DNA of 64,000 nucleotides from Rhyacophila brunnea. Lineage: Eukaryota > Arthropoda > Insecta > Trichoptera > Rhyacophilidae. The DNA is taken from positions 213,199 to 277,198 of the forward strand of contig JAGYXB010001750.1 in assembly GCA_022495005.1 (NCBI GenBank), given 5' to 3'. A program made the position numbers and the translations under genes. The notes under the pieces are model-generated. The model was not told where the DNA came from and did no database searches. It worked only from the letters and a program-made list of their open reading frames with translations. This document shows, piece after piece, positions 1 to 11,299 of the stretch; position 1 is the first letter of the stretch, and every line of letters begins with the position of its first letter.

Positions 1-330
1 AATTTCCTCTCGTATATACCAAGTCGCAATGGCCGACCGGTCTAACTGAGGATCGGACCGACTTGAGAAGCTCTTGCCTTTCAACCGACATATGGGGACA
101 CTCCCAGAGGATGTGATCGGCGTCCTGCAATTCGCCATATAAGCAAGTCGGAGAGTATTTGTACTAACGTTGAACTCATCGAAAAAATTAAGCCCGATAT
201 AGTTAAAATCTTGAGAGAATGACGGTAGACATACAGCTATTGGACCACTTCCGGAGAATATCGTAGAGAGACTGAATGTGACCGACTGGAGATACCAGGA
301 GGGAGTTGTGCAGTCTATCATGAAACACCA
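1..330 (-). pseudogene. LINE-type retrotransposon tail (C-terminal fragment)
   Basis: On the minus strand about positions 145 to 1 read as a continuous frame containing the words SPTCLYGELQDADHILWECP, followed by a basic helical stretch. The pattern Cys-x2-Tyr-Gly...Asp-His-Ile-Leu-x-Glu-Cys-Pro is the cysteine/histidine tail that follows the reverse transcriptase and RNase H domains in I/R1/Jockey-type LINEs. The frame meets a stop immediately upstream and continues off the window edge, so this is a 5'-broken fragment; the 5' part of the interval (145-330) is assigned only because its composition looks similar. Known: this tail sits at the C-terminus of such polyproteins. Inference: a dead LINE copy. 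Confidence 0.55.
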
Positions 331-2550
331 GATTAAGGGCCGTATGTATGAGATTACCAAATTCTTTATAAGCTATTTAACCTGTGTTCCACCATAATAT
401 AGCGTATAGCACTGTTTGTGACGTAAACAATCTGACGTCACACGTCGTTCAAAATGGCTGCTTCATCTGTCAATTTCAAATGTCATTTTAATAATGCATT
501 CATTACAAAAAAATCTTGCTTGAGGCCTTCGTTCATTTTGTAGACTCTGTAAAACATTTGCGAACTTTAAAAACAGTTCCTAGTCTCATGGAGAGATAAG
601 ATGGATTTACATAAGATTACGATAAAATACCTCCGCTAAACGACCGCAAAGATAGGTACCTACTGCTGTATCTGGCATTAAAATATGCAATTGGAAGCAT
701 TCTGCATTCTTCAAAATATTATGGTACCTACCTACCTAGTTAATCATTGTAAGATAACTGTAATAAACAAGGCACAACTCTCAAATACACCGATAACATC
801 AATAGTGTCATACGGTGATTGGTATAAATGATAATATTATACAGAGATCATTATATATTATTATCTAAATCCATTTGCATTTCTGTCATTTATTCTTATT
901 CTGTTTTGACATCTCTTAATAGAAGTGATTGAAGTGAAGTTAGTCATAATAATATGTATGTATTGCCACCAAATGGAAATGTTTACTGGCAATACTCTAT
1001 CCTTTTGTACAGTAGAATTATAAAATAAATGTGATAAAATAACTGATAAATTATTTGAAGTTCATAATACGCAGACAGACATTGAAATTAATGACTTCAC
1101 TAAACTACACCCGGTCTTTATCGGATGATCACGGAACCTTACGTTTGGATGTAAAACATATTTTTTTTATATCTGGGAATATCTCAGGAGAAGTTACCCG
1201 ACTGAGGTCGCCAAGTACTCAAATGTGCTTTGACTAAATTTACATGAATTTAAGTTAAGAATACAAATGGTAATGAAGACAAGGCAGATGCAAAATTTAA
1301 AATTATAACACCAGTAAGTAACACGAGCTATTACAAAACTGCCGAATAATCTCAGTAATAAGATCTTCACATTGGCAGTATGTATGATTTGTGCAGTTTT
1401 TCCATTTTTGTATAAATTTTAGGACATTCCCTGATTATGTAGACAGACATTATGTCAGTCTGTCCAGCTCATGCAGTAACGAGGAATTGATTTAATATTC
1501 GTCCACAGTATCAAAATCAATCTTCGAAAACACGCTCTATAGAATATTCCTTGATACTTTAATATACGACCGGTGTGATATAACTTAGTACTATGAGATA
1601 ACGTCAACAGTCATTTTTTCATAATAGAACAAAAAGTACGTTTAATGGTACTAAATTAATTCGTATTCATGAATAGAAATATATAAGTCGATAGCAATAA
1701 AATAAATACAAGTAATGATAAAATTAAGTACGTACACAATATCTTTTACATAGTAATATATTTAAAGAAACAAAAAACATTTAATTCCTCTCGATTTTTC
1801 ATTTAAAAGACGTTACATTGTTGTTAACGAAAAACAGATTTGAGTGACTCGATGTCTTCATACAGATAGGTTATTATTTTTAATAACACTTTTAAACATA
1901 AAATTCAGAAATTGTGTCAACGAGTAGCCATTAAAATTATAAGTATTTTTGCAAATCTATTTGTAATTGAAATGCCAGTCTATTCTTTATTTTACTGTAT
2001 ACCATTTCTACGGTTACATAAAACCATACCTAAACCATTAAAAGGATTTAAATAATCTTATAATAATAACCGATCTTTTTATGGCGAAGATTTGGAAAGA
2101 TGTAGTATCTATGGCCTATGCATTACTATAATGTTACCTTAGCGTCGCAGTAGAATTGGTTTCCCGAATAGACCAAATGTTCAGGAGACGAAAAACAAAT
2201 TTCATAATCCTATATTTAAATACATGGAGATATTTCAATTATTATTTTTACAGCATATGAATGATGTATTCATTACCATTATAAAGTAATTTAAAGAAAG
2301 GGATGGTTCTAGTCCAATTAGATACGATAAAACATTCTGCATTAAAAGGTCGATTTCTACAAAAATGGATATTCGGGAAACCAATCCTATAGCGACGTTA
2401 GGTTAAACAGGCCAATAAACTGAAAATATTTCAGTTAATATGCACTTCGTCATCTTCATATTTTGGCTATTCCTAGAATCAGCAATATAATATCTAATTA
2501 AAAAGTTATTATTATCAAAATTGATATCATTACCCAGTAAATACATTTTT
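331..2550. other. AT-rich interval, nothing recognised
   Basis: No splice-bounded coding exon, RNA gene or bounded repeat could be supported here. Short open frames, such as one at 1055-1237, have no recognisable protein pattern and AT-driven composition. Confidence 0.5.
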
Positions 2551-2797
2551 TTCGACCATGTCCGATCCTAATAGGATCATATGGGCCTCCGCAGAGTAGA
2601 GGTTTGTATTAACAGATTTTGTTTTTTACGAGAAATGGATGTCAGCCACTTGCTCAACCTATTAAGTACATACCCTGACTCTTACACAAATTGAAAAACA
2701 ATATGTGTACTTGCCAGACTCAGGATTCGAACCTGAGACCCACGGCGTGATAGTCCAACGCTTAAGCCGTGCGGCCACCGTGGGTGTCGATACATAT
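2551..2797 (-). repeat. tRNA-derived SINE, family C, full-length copy
   Basis: The minus strand begins with a tRNA-like head: a GGTGGCCGCACGG-type A box at about 2780 and the B box GGTTCGAATCC at about 2722-2732. It continues into a body with the landmarks GGCAAGTACACAT, GTGGCTGACATCCATTTCTC, TGGAGGCCCATATGATCC and a final GACATGGTCG. Seven further copies occur in this window (near 7.3, 22.1, 27.6, 30.3, 30.7, 50.7 and 62.6 kb), which defines the ends. The head resembles a class II tRNA of Leu or Ser type. Such elements are transcribed by RNA polymerase III and moved by a partner LINE; which LINE is not known. Confidence 0.9.
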
Positions 2798-3880
2798 TAT
2801 ACATATTATGTATATATCAGTCATTCGTGGGTAAATATATATAAACAGAAGATTTCATTTTCCTGTCATAAATTAAAAATGCTCATTGCATATTGTGCGT
2901 CGCATTCCATTACGAACAAAAGAGAGAAATACTGAATTATGAGAAAGATAATATATGAAAATAAGGCGTAAAATCACGATAGTATTATGATTTTTAGGTT
3001 TTAAGAACGTATAAAAATACTCTTAAGATTATAATTAAGTTTTTATGCCTTTTTGATCATTTTATAGGTAAATAAACATCAAATAATGATGAGGAAACCT
3101 TATTTGACATAGTCATTTTGCTAAAATAGGCATTTCCCTTTTAACTATTCTTGTAATATTGTCAATCTTTTATGGTAACCCAAGGTGACTTCACCAGGAA
3201 ACGAACCCGAAAATGAACGCCAAAACAACGAATATTTTCATCATGAAAGAATTAAAGGTTAAGAACCATATATTAAACCTTTATGTACTATTTGTTCATC
3301 TTCATGCTATCGTGCTAGTCTTAATATATATTTTGGATGGTCAATATATCAAACACGATCTAAAAAATATTTGGAAACCTATAAATAATCGACACCTCCG
3401 ATCATTTTAATTTCAAAGGTCAAATAATTAGGCCACTATTGTTGTTTATGTATTAATATCATTTCGGGAATCTGCAAATCGTGATTTTGGCAATACTCAC
3501 AATTGCTAAACGGCGAAATATAAAATAATTAATATATTATAGTTCGTGGTGTTTTATCAACAGCAAAAAATACGTTAACCAATATTTGAACTTTAACGCG
3601 TACTAACTCGTATCTTCAAATGTGATTTAGTAGTTAAAATACAATTTAACTACACACCTAAACGTAAATCTTACTGTTTTTAATTAATAGCCAAAACCAT
3701 CCGTAGAAAATGCTCAATAACAGTTTTTATCAATATTTTAGCATTGATATTTTAAATGTAAGTAATTATCTATGTATGTTTAAACTTTGATATACAATCC
3801 TTGGCATTCTCAAAAATATAAATAAGTAATATTTTAGTTTTATTGCCTACTGTAAAAAAAACAATTACTTACCTACGTCC
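2798..3880. other. AT-rich interval, nothing recognised
   Basis: Neither strand shows a coding or structural signal that I can support. The open frame at 3213-3410 has low complexity and no known motif. Confidence 0.5.
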
Positions 3881-3888
3881 TACACAAT

Positions 3889-4686
3889 CAGTGGCGTACC
3901 CAGGATTTAATATTAGGGGGGGGCCAAGGAGGAGAATGTAAATTAGTCCTATAGGCTCTTTTTCTTCTTCACAGCCTAATTTCTCGTTTATCGGTCTTTT
4001 GTCTATTGCACTCGGTGTACCCCTACACTATGGTCTCTACATTCTGGAACGGGCCCTTAGGCCAGGATATTTGGCGGGCCCCCGACCTACCGCTAAGATT
4101 AAAGGCAGTGTGAAACACTACATTAACGTTTTTTAAATTGTGTTTTAGTTAAAATTAAGGGTACTTACACGGTGAATTATTGGCGATTTTTAATAAATCT
4201 ACTTTAATAATAGAGCTGTCGAGTATCGACACATAATAATTAAAAAAATATATTGCACAATTATATAATTGAAAATGTTCATGGCCATTAAGTATAATAG
4301 CGCCGCAGGCGACTTTTTTACTATTACAGCTAATTTATGATGTGTGTTTATCTCACTTATCTGGTCAACCCGACACGCCGGGCCCCCGGGCCAGAGCCCT
4401 GTCAGCCCTCCCCAGCCATGACCTACACCACTCCGGAATTCGGCTGGACACCGAGAAGTTTTTGACAGTTCCATTAGGGATTGGGTTTCAAAAAAATCCT
4501 GACATGTTTCGAAATTTTTGTGTTAGAAATTAAAATCTAAGAAATTTTTCTAAAAAGGGTGCTGGATCATTTTTTTGTCGTGTTTTTATTTGTCTAAGCC
4601 CAAAAGTATAGTTTATTTGCTTTCAATTTCAATCTTTAAAATCATTCTGATAATTTTCATGTTTGGGGGGTGCCAGTGTGCCACTG
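3889..4686. mobile_element. Non-autonomous hAT-type DNA element with 8-bp target duplication
   Basis: The left end reads CAGTGGCGTACCC and the right end, reverse-complemented, reads CAGTGGCACACTGG. Both ends are flanked by the identical octamer TACACAAT (3881-3888 and 4687-4694). An 8-bp duplication with CAGTG-type ends is the signature of the hAT superfamily. The interior has no transposase frame. It contains a GC-rich module at 4060-4425 that recurs at 12790-13150, 30838-31175 (inverted) and 43485-43870. Known: hAT duplication length and termini. Inference: an internally deleted passenger copy. Confidence 0.85.
4060..4425 (+). repeat. Repeat module D, copy 1
   Basis: This ~360-bp block starts near GGCGGGCCCCCGACCTACCG and ends in GAGCCCTGTCAGCCCTCCCC. 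Between them it contains the landmarks AAAGGCAGTGTGA, GTCGAGTATCGACA, GCGCCGCAGGCGACTTTTTTACTATTA and TATCTCACTTATCTGGTCAACCC (written here as spaced landmarks of one block). It lies inside the hAT element at 3889-4686. A copy inside a different hAT element (43371-44267) and two elsewhere suggest that the module spread on its own or that these elements share an ancestor. Confidence 0.7.
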
Positions 4687-5045
4687 TACACAATTATTTT
4701 AATGCGTTTAAAAATCTACAATCATTTAAAATTTATTTCTCTTTCTTTATAAATTGTTATTGGTTGAGTAATCTAAGATTATAATGAGTTAAAATACGTT
4801 GGCAACGGAGAAGTAGAGTGAATTGCTGTTTGCAATACTAAATCCTAGAAGTATTATAAAGAAAAATATAGATTGGTCTTTATAAAACTGTTGTTCGCAC
4901 GATGATATTGGATAGAAGTGAGATGTGGACACTTAACTAAGTAATAAGATCTGGACTAATTAACATATTTATATGAAAGATTCTGTAAGTTGATATACTG
5001 ACCGTGAGTTAAAATGGTGTGTGGAGAATCACGTTCATCATTATA

Positions 5046-5285
5046 ACGTCATTGTTCTGGCAGAAGACACTAATTCGAAAAGATGACATATTGAGTGTTC
5101 CTTATTTCAAACTTTACCGTCTGGAAGCCTTCTTAATAAATAAACAGTCTTTATTTTAAAGTCATCCTTTTTACAATTACTCAATAAACTCACATGATAG
5201 ACCATTTCAAACATTTTAACAACTTCAAAGGCAAATTACTCAAAACTAGTATTCTCCAGTTAGTGTGTTCTACCAGAACAGAGAC
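5046..5285. mobile_element. Inverted-repeat MITE, family J, copy 1
   Basis: The left end CGTCATTGTTCTGGCAGAAG and the right end, reverse-complemented as GTCTCTGTTCTGGTAGAAC, form terminal inverted repeats of about 20-30 bp around a ~240-bp AT-rich core. A second copy in the opposite orientation lies at 37975-38229 with the same landmarks. No coding capacity is visible. The superfamily is undetermined because no clean target duplication was found. Confidence 0.75.
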
Positions 5286-5405
5286 AAAATTCAGTTGTAG
5301 CTACCTCGGAAGAAGAATAAAGAAGTAGACTGAATGCCTAGCAGCTGGTTATTTTTTTTTAATTTCTTAACTTATGGGTGAACATTAATAATACAAACTG
5401 CTTAA

Positions 5406-6296
5406 CGGCTCACATGCTCAGCGTAGGTAAAAATGGAGCTTTTATGGAATTTTCAGAGCATGACCCTGGACATTCCTTAAACGTTGTAGACAATCTATTT
5501 ATATAATTTTGACGCCTTATTATCCTTTATATTTATTTTGAACATTTGATGACTGCATAAAGTATTTTTATTACATAAAATAGTATTCTTTTAAACCTCT
5601 CGCTCTAATGTTTTAGAATATAGTCATATATCAGTACGTCCATGTGAAGTGGTGTTAAGATTTTTTAGATTTATTAATTTTTAAACGCATTTATAAAACC
5701 ATCAGTATAAATTATATCGACATTATTATAGTGAAATATTTACGATAAAAAATTATATTGATAATCTCTGTGATCCCAAATTTTACAAGAATTAGGCATT
5801 TTATTATTAAAAAATGGGTACGATTAACACATTTGAAGATAATTCTAAAGATACTGATTATAAGCAATGTCTTTCCATTCAAATGTGATAAACATTCTAT
5901 GAATAATGTTTGCTTTATAATAATTATTGACCTAAGAATAAGGTAGTATTTTTTTGAAATGCGCCATTTCTAGTGGCATTTCCCAGTGGCTAAACTAGAA
6001 CATACGGCCGTAGCCATAAACTGACAAACGATAAATGAAGTAGGGAGTAAGATCATGTTAACGCGCGTATTTGAACATGTAACATGAACCTAACCGAAAA
6101 AAATATATTTTTTTAAAAACGGTAATGTATGTAATAAAAATACTTGCAGTCATCACATATTTGAAATAAATATAAAGGATAATAAGGTTTCAAAATTATA
6201 TAAATAGATTATGTACAACGTTTAAGGAATGTCCAGGGTTATGCTTTGAAAATACCATAAACGCTCCATTTTGACCTACGTTGAGCATGTGGGCCC
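5406..6296. mobile_element. Long-armed foldback element bounded by TTAA (piggyBac-like candidate)
   Basis: Two arms of about 170 bp, at 5406-5580 and 6130-6296, are reverse complements of each other. Shared landmarks are CACATGCTCA, GGACATTCCTTAAACGTTGT, TATTATCCTTTATATTTATT and GTATTTTTATTACAT. The arms begin directly next to TTAA on both sides (5402-5405 and 6297-6300). TTAA duplication is known for piggyBac-type elements, so that class is a reasonable inference, but the family's terminal motif was not confirmed. The 550-bp centre has no recognisable transposase. Confidence 0.7.
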
Positions 6297-6300
6297 TTAA

Positions 6301-7186
6301 GAATGTCAAGGAAAAATGAATGCTACTGGGTTATTTAACATTCGAATGCATTTCTGTCCTTAAGTATTTGGGAACCAAAAAGGATTGGGAGGAAACTCGA
6401 GATGAACGTGGAACTTGCCAGCAGACTGAATAGAAGGGATGCAGCTGGGTACTGAAGAATCCATTTAGGTTCAAGTCACTGTCCAAGAAAACAAAATTCT
6501 AGGTATACAGCGTCATCGTGAAACCGATAGTTCTGTATGGTTATCCAAATATTCGTAATTAAAATTCTCTGAAGAATATTTCAACCAGTTAAAGAAAATT
6601 AATGATGGCGCATATGTGCTTCAACTATGCTATATAATATAACTTCAACCAATTTAATCGGTTAAGTGCCCAAAGCGTCTTTGGACGCCCTAATTACACC
6701 AATTCTTATGTTAATTACTATCAATTAAGTAATTGCGGCATAGAAAGGATTAAACACAACATAGTTAACATCTTAGGCCTACAATACTTAACAATATAGT
6801 TACCTATCGTAGGCGGAAGGGAAGCCAAGATGACTATGTAACATCAATAAAGACGCAAGAGAAATTAGTTCAGTGTGACTGATTGGAAAGAGAAAACTCA
6901 GGATGGAGATACCTGGAACTCGGGTTATCTCTCGGCCATAAAAGTAAATTGTCTTCAGTGCCAACTTAAGTAAATACATTACTCCAGTGCATAAATGCAG
7001 TGAGAGCTAATGGACATAACCTGTCTTCTTTAACAAGTATATTAAGATATGAGGCGGCTAACATCTACAATAGACTGTGGAATCAAATGTATAAAAGTAC
7101 CAATTATTTTACAATGTATATAAATATACACAATACGTCAGAGAAATATAATATAACCACTAGAAAAACATTTTTGAAATAAAAAT
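6301..7186. other. Interval with nothing recognised
   Basis: This is AT-rich sequence without a supported gene. The open frame at 7000-7182 has no recognisable motif. Confidence 0.45.
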
Positions 7187-7262
7187 ATGTCACCCAGCAG
7201 GATTTGAACCTGCGCCTCCCGATATTTGCTCCCATGTGCTCTTGCAAATATTATCGCACATA
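7187..7262 (-). repeat. tRNA-like SINE head, family B relative (truncated)
   Basis: Reverse-complemented, the block reads GGAGGCGCAGGTTCAAATCC then TGCTGGGTGACATATTTTT. This is the B box and 3' acceptor side of a tRNA-derived head followed by the T-rich start of a family B body. The same junction is seen at 32225, 51030 and 61960. The A-box side is degraded. Confidence 0.55.
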
Positions 7263-7326
7263 CAAATATTATTATAAAGAAAATAAAGTAATTGGAATGT
7301 AAATTGATTTCTTTCTTTTTCTTTTG

Positions 7327-7387
7327 ACCATGTCCGAACCTAATAGGATCATATTATGGGCCTCCAAAGAGTGGAGGTTTGTATTAA
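7327..7387 (-). repeat. SINE family C, copy 2, 3' segment of a split element
   Basis: The block GACCATGTCCGAACCTAATA to GTGGAGGTTTGTATTAA is the 3' tail of family C. In intact copies the next bases are CAGATTTTG, but here the tail is cut by an insertion and resumes at 7782. The two halves are collinear, so they are one SINE split by later DNA. Confidence 0.85.
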
Positions 7388-7781
7388 TACTTTGAACGCT
7401 GAAGACGCACCTGGGGCCTTATATTAGAACTTGCGAGTTGTAGTCGCCCGGTCGACATGACGTCATATGACATCATTGTGACGTACTACCGGAGTGATAA
7501 TAGCATTCGAGAAAATAACGCTACTAAAATAGTGGCGTTATCCATTGTCCCCATACACAAATAGGTGTTTCAGCATAATAATATCTATGGTGAGCAGTGT
7601 GTGTTGGGCGGCATGCCTCGAGCGTGTATTGGCTTACGTCACAATTACGTCATGTCGTCGGGTGATTTCATATCACCAGTTAGAACATAGGGCTGCTGGT
7701 GCGTAATGACCAGGCGGCCGATCGATGTAATTAACGTGCATTTTAAAGGTGGTAATTAAATAATCATTATCTAGTCAGCAG
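7388..7781. mobile_element. MITE-like insertion splitting a SINE
   Basis: This 394-bp insert interrupts the family C SINE between GTATTAA and CAGATTTT. It carries imperfect inverted repeats: ACGCACCTGGGGCC near 7403 pairs with the reverse complement of GGCTGCTGGTGCGT near 7690, and both are followed inward by ATGACGT and TGTGACGTA motifs. Its right part (ATTAACGTG...GGTGGTAATTAAA) resembles repeats at 44440-44510 and 53400-53460. It has no coding frame, and the superfamily is unresolved because the target duplication is unclear. Confidence 0.65.
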
Positions 7782-7925
7782 CAGATTTTATTTTTACGAG
7801 AAATGGATGTCAGCCACTTGCTCAACCTATTAGGTCCATACTCTGACCCATACACAAATTGAAAAACAATATTATGTGTACTTGCCAGACCCAAGATTCG
7901 AACCTGGGACCCTCGACACTATATT
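7782..7925 (-). repeat. SINE family C, copy 2, 5' segment (head truncated)
   Basis: The sequence resumes with CAGATTTTATTTTTACGAG and runs through the body to the B box (GGTTCGAATC at about 7893). The head then breaks off after GACCCTCGACAC, so the A-box half is lost. Confidence 0.85.
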
Positions 7926-9047
7926 GATATTTGATATTTATTGATATTGATAAATTAATATTTAATATAAAATACCTACCTTCCAGCGTATATACATTTT
8001 CGATATTCACAATGTTGGGCTATCGCGTTTATAAATCCCCGAATTTGCATCAGGGTGAGGGGGAAGGCTATTAAAGATTTTCCCTTTTCCACCCTCTATC
8101 CCTACCTGCGAATTATGGGCGCATATTTTTTCCTTTGCGGCATTAATATTTCTTTGTTTACTTTGTGCAGCGCGCGATGCGGTCGACTCAGGAAGCTTTC
8201 AGCGCAAATTTAGATTTGTAGTGCTTTTAGCAAATCACTCAGAGATTTAAAAGCTCGCCTATCAAGTGCACAGGATATTCTATTATAACACACCATTACT
8301 TTACTTTATCTCTTTGGTATGACATTTATGTAAATAAAATAAGAATGAAGAGCCTTTAATAATATTCTACAGACTACTTATTCGACGTATTAAAGAATAT
8401 TGTCTTAACCTCGTTGTCTCTTATCATCATGAGAATCTTCTTCAAAGTACGCCTCTGCATTCTATTATATTATATGGTAAAATCGTATATCTCAATGCGG
8501 AAAATATGCAATCTTCCTGTACTTGGTAATAGCAAAATACAGAACTATTCTAACTCACATTTGAAATATTTTACAGATGTGTTTTTTGAATCATCATATT
8601 TAAGTTATTTATTATTTATATAGACACACTTATGCATCATTATGGTCATGAATAGTCCTACTAAAATAATTGATGTATATACATAAGTTCTATACAAGTA
8701 TAGAACAAATAATTGAAGTAACGATTTTTTTTTATTGTTTATAATATTTATATTTTCGCAGATGTATTTTCTGTTTAATTTAATGGTATAGCTTAATTCG
8801 CAAAAGCTCGCGTGCTCAATAGACCTATAATCATCGTACTCCATTTGGCTCAACATGCTATAAAGATGTTTCCAATGAGCATGTTCAGAATTAAGTTTAT
8901 GCAATAAAAAAGGTAACATTCTTTAATCTCGTGGTAATTAAATAATTACAAGATAAAAAGAACTTTTTATATATAACGTTTTTAAATTTTCTGTTGAATC
9001 ATATAAACTTGACTTGACTAGCTTAAACGATCAAAAAAATTTGTGCT
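7926..9047. other. Interval with nothing recognised
   Basis: No gene could be supported. A short ATTGATATTTGATATTTATT-type low-complexity run lies at about 7921-7955. Open frames at 8414-8623 and 8605-8919 are AT-rich and unrecognised. Confidence 0.4.
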
Positions 9048-9337
9048 TGATAGAAATACTGAATAATGAAATGTCATTTTTAATTGATTTCCATAGTAAC
9101 GCACGTATATATTATTTAATAATTTAGTTGCTAGGACCCCCTAACAACCAATAATGGTATCAAAATAACTTTTCATACAAAACAGAATTAACTGAAAATG
9201 AATTCAATTCTACTTAAAGATGGCTAAAAGTATTAAAATGCATTGGCATCGTGTTATGATATATTCTAAAAGTTTCAAATGTCTAGTTAGTCAGGAAGTT
9301 AGTTAAAAATCGATTGCAAGATTTGTACCGGACAAAT
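9048..9337 (-). repeat. Dispersed repeat I, copy 1
   Basis: This ~290-bp block matches 62023-62350 in reverse complement. Shared landmarks are GAATTGAATTCATTTTCAGT, ACGATGCCAATGCATT, GACATTTGAAACTTTTAGAA and TTGCTAGGAC/TCCTGGCAAC. It has no coding capacity or bounded ends that I can classify, and may be the body of a larger SINE or MITE. Confidence 0.7.
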
Positions 9338-9686
9338 AATAATACGACCTAAAAAAACCTTGTTATAAAATATTAGAGATCCTGCATGAATCTGCGCCCA
9401 TCACCACAATTCTGTTTGTTCATTCGATACCCTCTCTAGTAAATAATTATGTGGCTAGCATGGCAGAACAGCATTTATCTACACAGACTTATTGATTTCA
9501 AGTTATTAGGATGGGTAAATTAGGGTCGTTATCTTCTATGGCTAAAGTTGCCATTCTGAAACTAACAGGGTAACGTACTTCAGAAACGAAGTAACCGGCA
9601 AACAGTTATCAATTTAGAATTCACTTCGATACATAGTTTGAAACACGTTAATTTTGTAGGTAGATATTTAGTGAAGATAGTATTAT

Positions 9687-10318
9687 AATAGCGCTTGTAC
9701 GCGTGCATTGATTTACTGGTAGCAATAGTGCGTATTTTAAACTATCGTGGCAATGATTGTTTTCTTTCACGTGAAAGTGTTGACTGCCTCTCCAATTAAC
9801 TCTTTAAGAGTGAGCGAGACGCGATGTTGTCATTATAAGGTACTAGTGAAAATCGGTCAACTTGAAAATTCGTTAGTAGTTCGTTTTTTGCCGGCATGTT
9901 TGCGACTATCGTTCTAATGCGCAGGCGCAGATCGAAAGAATACCTACTGTCGCATGAAAATTCAGAAGCTTCCAAACTTTTTTGATTCATGCATGCAATC
10001 TTGCCAACTGCAGGATAATACATGACGTTTACCCATACGTTTTCTTGTTATGGCCGCGATAATACTTACTGTCAACAGTAAATCCTTGGCGGCTCTCGTG
10101 GTGCAGTGGATAAGGCGCTGGCCTTCCACCCGAGAGTTCTGGGTTCGATTCCCGGTCATGACAAAAACATTTATGTATTTTTCTCAAAGCCTGGGTGTTT
10201 GTGATTGTTCAAAATTACTAACAAACCACCTTGTACGAAAAAGCAAGGACATGGTTATTAATAATTCAAAAAAAAAAAAAAAAAAAAAACAGTAAATCCT
10301 TGCACGTGTAAACGTGGC
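9687..10318. mobile_element. MITE family G, copy 1, carrying a SINE
   Basis: The outer ends (GCGCTTGTACGCGTGCATTG and, reverse-complemented, CCACGTTTACACGTGCAAGG) are inverted repeats. ATAGTATTAT appears on both sides (9677-9686 and 10319-10328) and is a candidate 10-bp target duplication. A second copy without the SINE lies at 41857-42231. A duplication of 9-10 bp would suit a Mutator-like element, but that is inference. Open frames inside the two copies do not agree in frame, so no protein is claimed. Confidence 0.7.
10089..10288 (+). repeat. tRNA-derived SINE, family A, copy 1, with poly(A) and 14-bp duplication
   Basis: The tRNA-like head GCGGCTCTCGTGGTGCAGTG (A box TGGTGCAGTGG) is followed by GGCCTTCCACCCGAGAGTTC and the B box GGTTCGATTCC at about 10143-10153. 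A short body (GCCTGGGTGTTTGTGATTG, CCTTGTACGAAAAAGCAAGG) and a poly(A) tail of about 20 follow. ACAGTAAATCCTTG flanks it on both sides (10075-10088 and 10289-10302), showing insertion by LINE-type target-primed reverse transcription into MITE G. The clean poly(A) and perfect duplication suggest a comparatively recent insertion. Confidence 0.93.
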
Positions 10319-10328
10319 ATAGTATTAT

Positions 10329-11290
10329 GTACATAATAATTACAGGGTGTATAAAAATGAAATTGTAAATTCAAAATTATTTATATAATGTAGTTATCGG
10401 TAAGTTTTGTCATATTATGTAATAGAGAAGACAGTTAAATTGGTTTTACTACACCTAATAATATATACATTCAGCTTCTAGTTTTAAGGCCATGCATTAG
10501 TTGAGGCACGGTCTAAAAAGATCGTTGCTAGGCGATGCGCGGATTGCGGGTCGCGGGTGCAAATGACGCCTGTCAAACGAAATATTATTTGTCATATAAA
10601 TCCAACATACGTCCATTTTATGTTCTGTTTAATGTTCTATTAGTAACAATAATAATATATTCATTGACATGTTTTCTTTTTAAAGTAAATGGGTAACGTT
10701 TTTAGTCATCTTTACACGATTTTAGAATTAATTGACCCGTCGCCATCACGCAGCAAAGTGACGTGTTTCTGACTCGATATTCTCTCACTGAATGGCAGCG
10801 AGTCCGAAATTTCGTCGCGCCTACAGTTGAAAATTATTTGGCGTTTCACTGATGCGTCACCTTAAGCGATTGTAAAACGTTTTAATAATGAATCTTTAAT
10901 TAATACAAAAATATTTAAAATACGAGATATTATGAAACACACAATAATGATTAATAAACACGAAATTGAATCAAAAAAAAAATTCAGTTAAAACAGAAAT
11001 AATAGATATATTTAAAAAAAAAAAAAAAAAAAAAAAAATACAGTGTATGTACGAGTATCATCTTCTGTCTACATGATTAATGTGAATTCTGTAGACGTTT
11101 TCTCGTAGCCGAATTATCTGTATCCACTAAAATCTGAAGTATAAATTTGAAATTCGAAGTATGCTCTGTAATTAGTTAAAGAGAAAAATTATTATTTCTA
11201 GAATTCATTGTAGAAAATGCTTGTTCACAAATTATGTGCTACCAAATTCGACTATTATCTTCAATGGTAAACTGATTACACATTTTTCTT
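10329..11290. other. Interval with poly(A) tract, nothing else recognised
   Basis: A run of about 25 A residues at 11014-11038 may be the tail of an unidentified retroposed sequence. The stretch at 10520-10560 is locally GC-rich. No coding signal was found. Confidence 0.4.
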
Positions 11291-11299
11291 TTGTAAGCA

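Noticed and set aside
10089..10165. Functional tRNA gene at 10.1 kb
   Set aside because: Both promoter boxes are good, but the sequence continues into a body and poly(A) shared with 61607-61811 and is bounded by target duplications, so it is a SINE.
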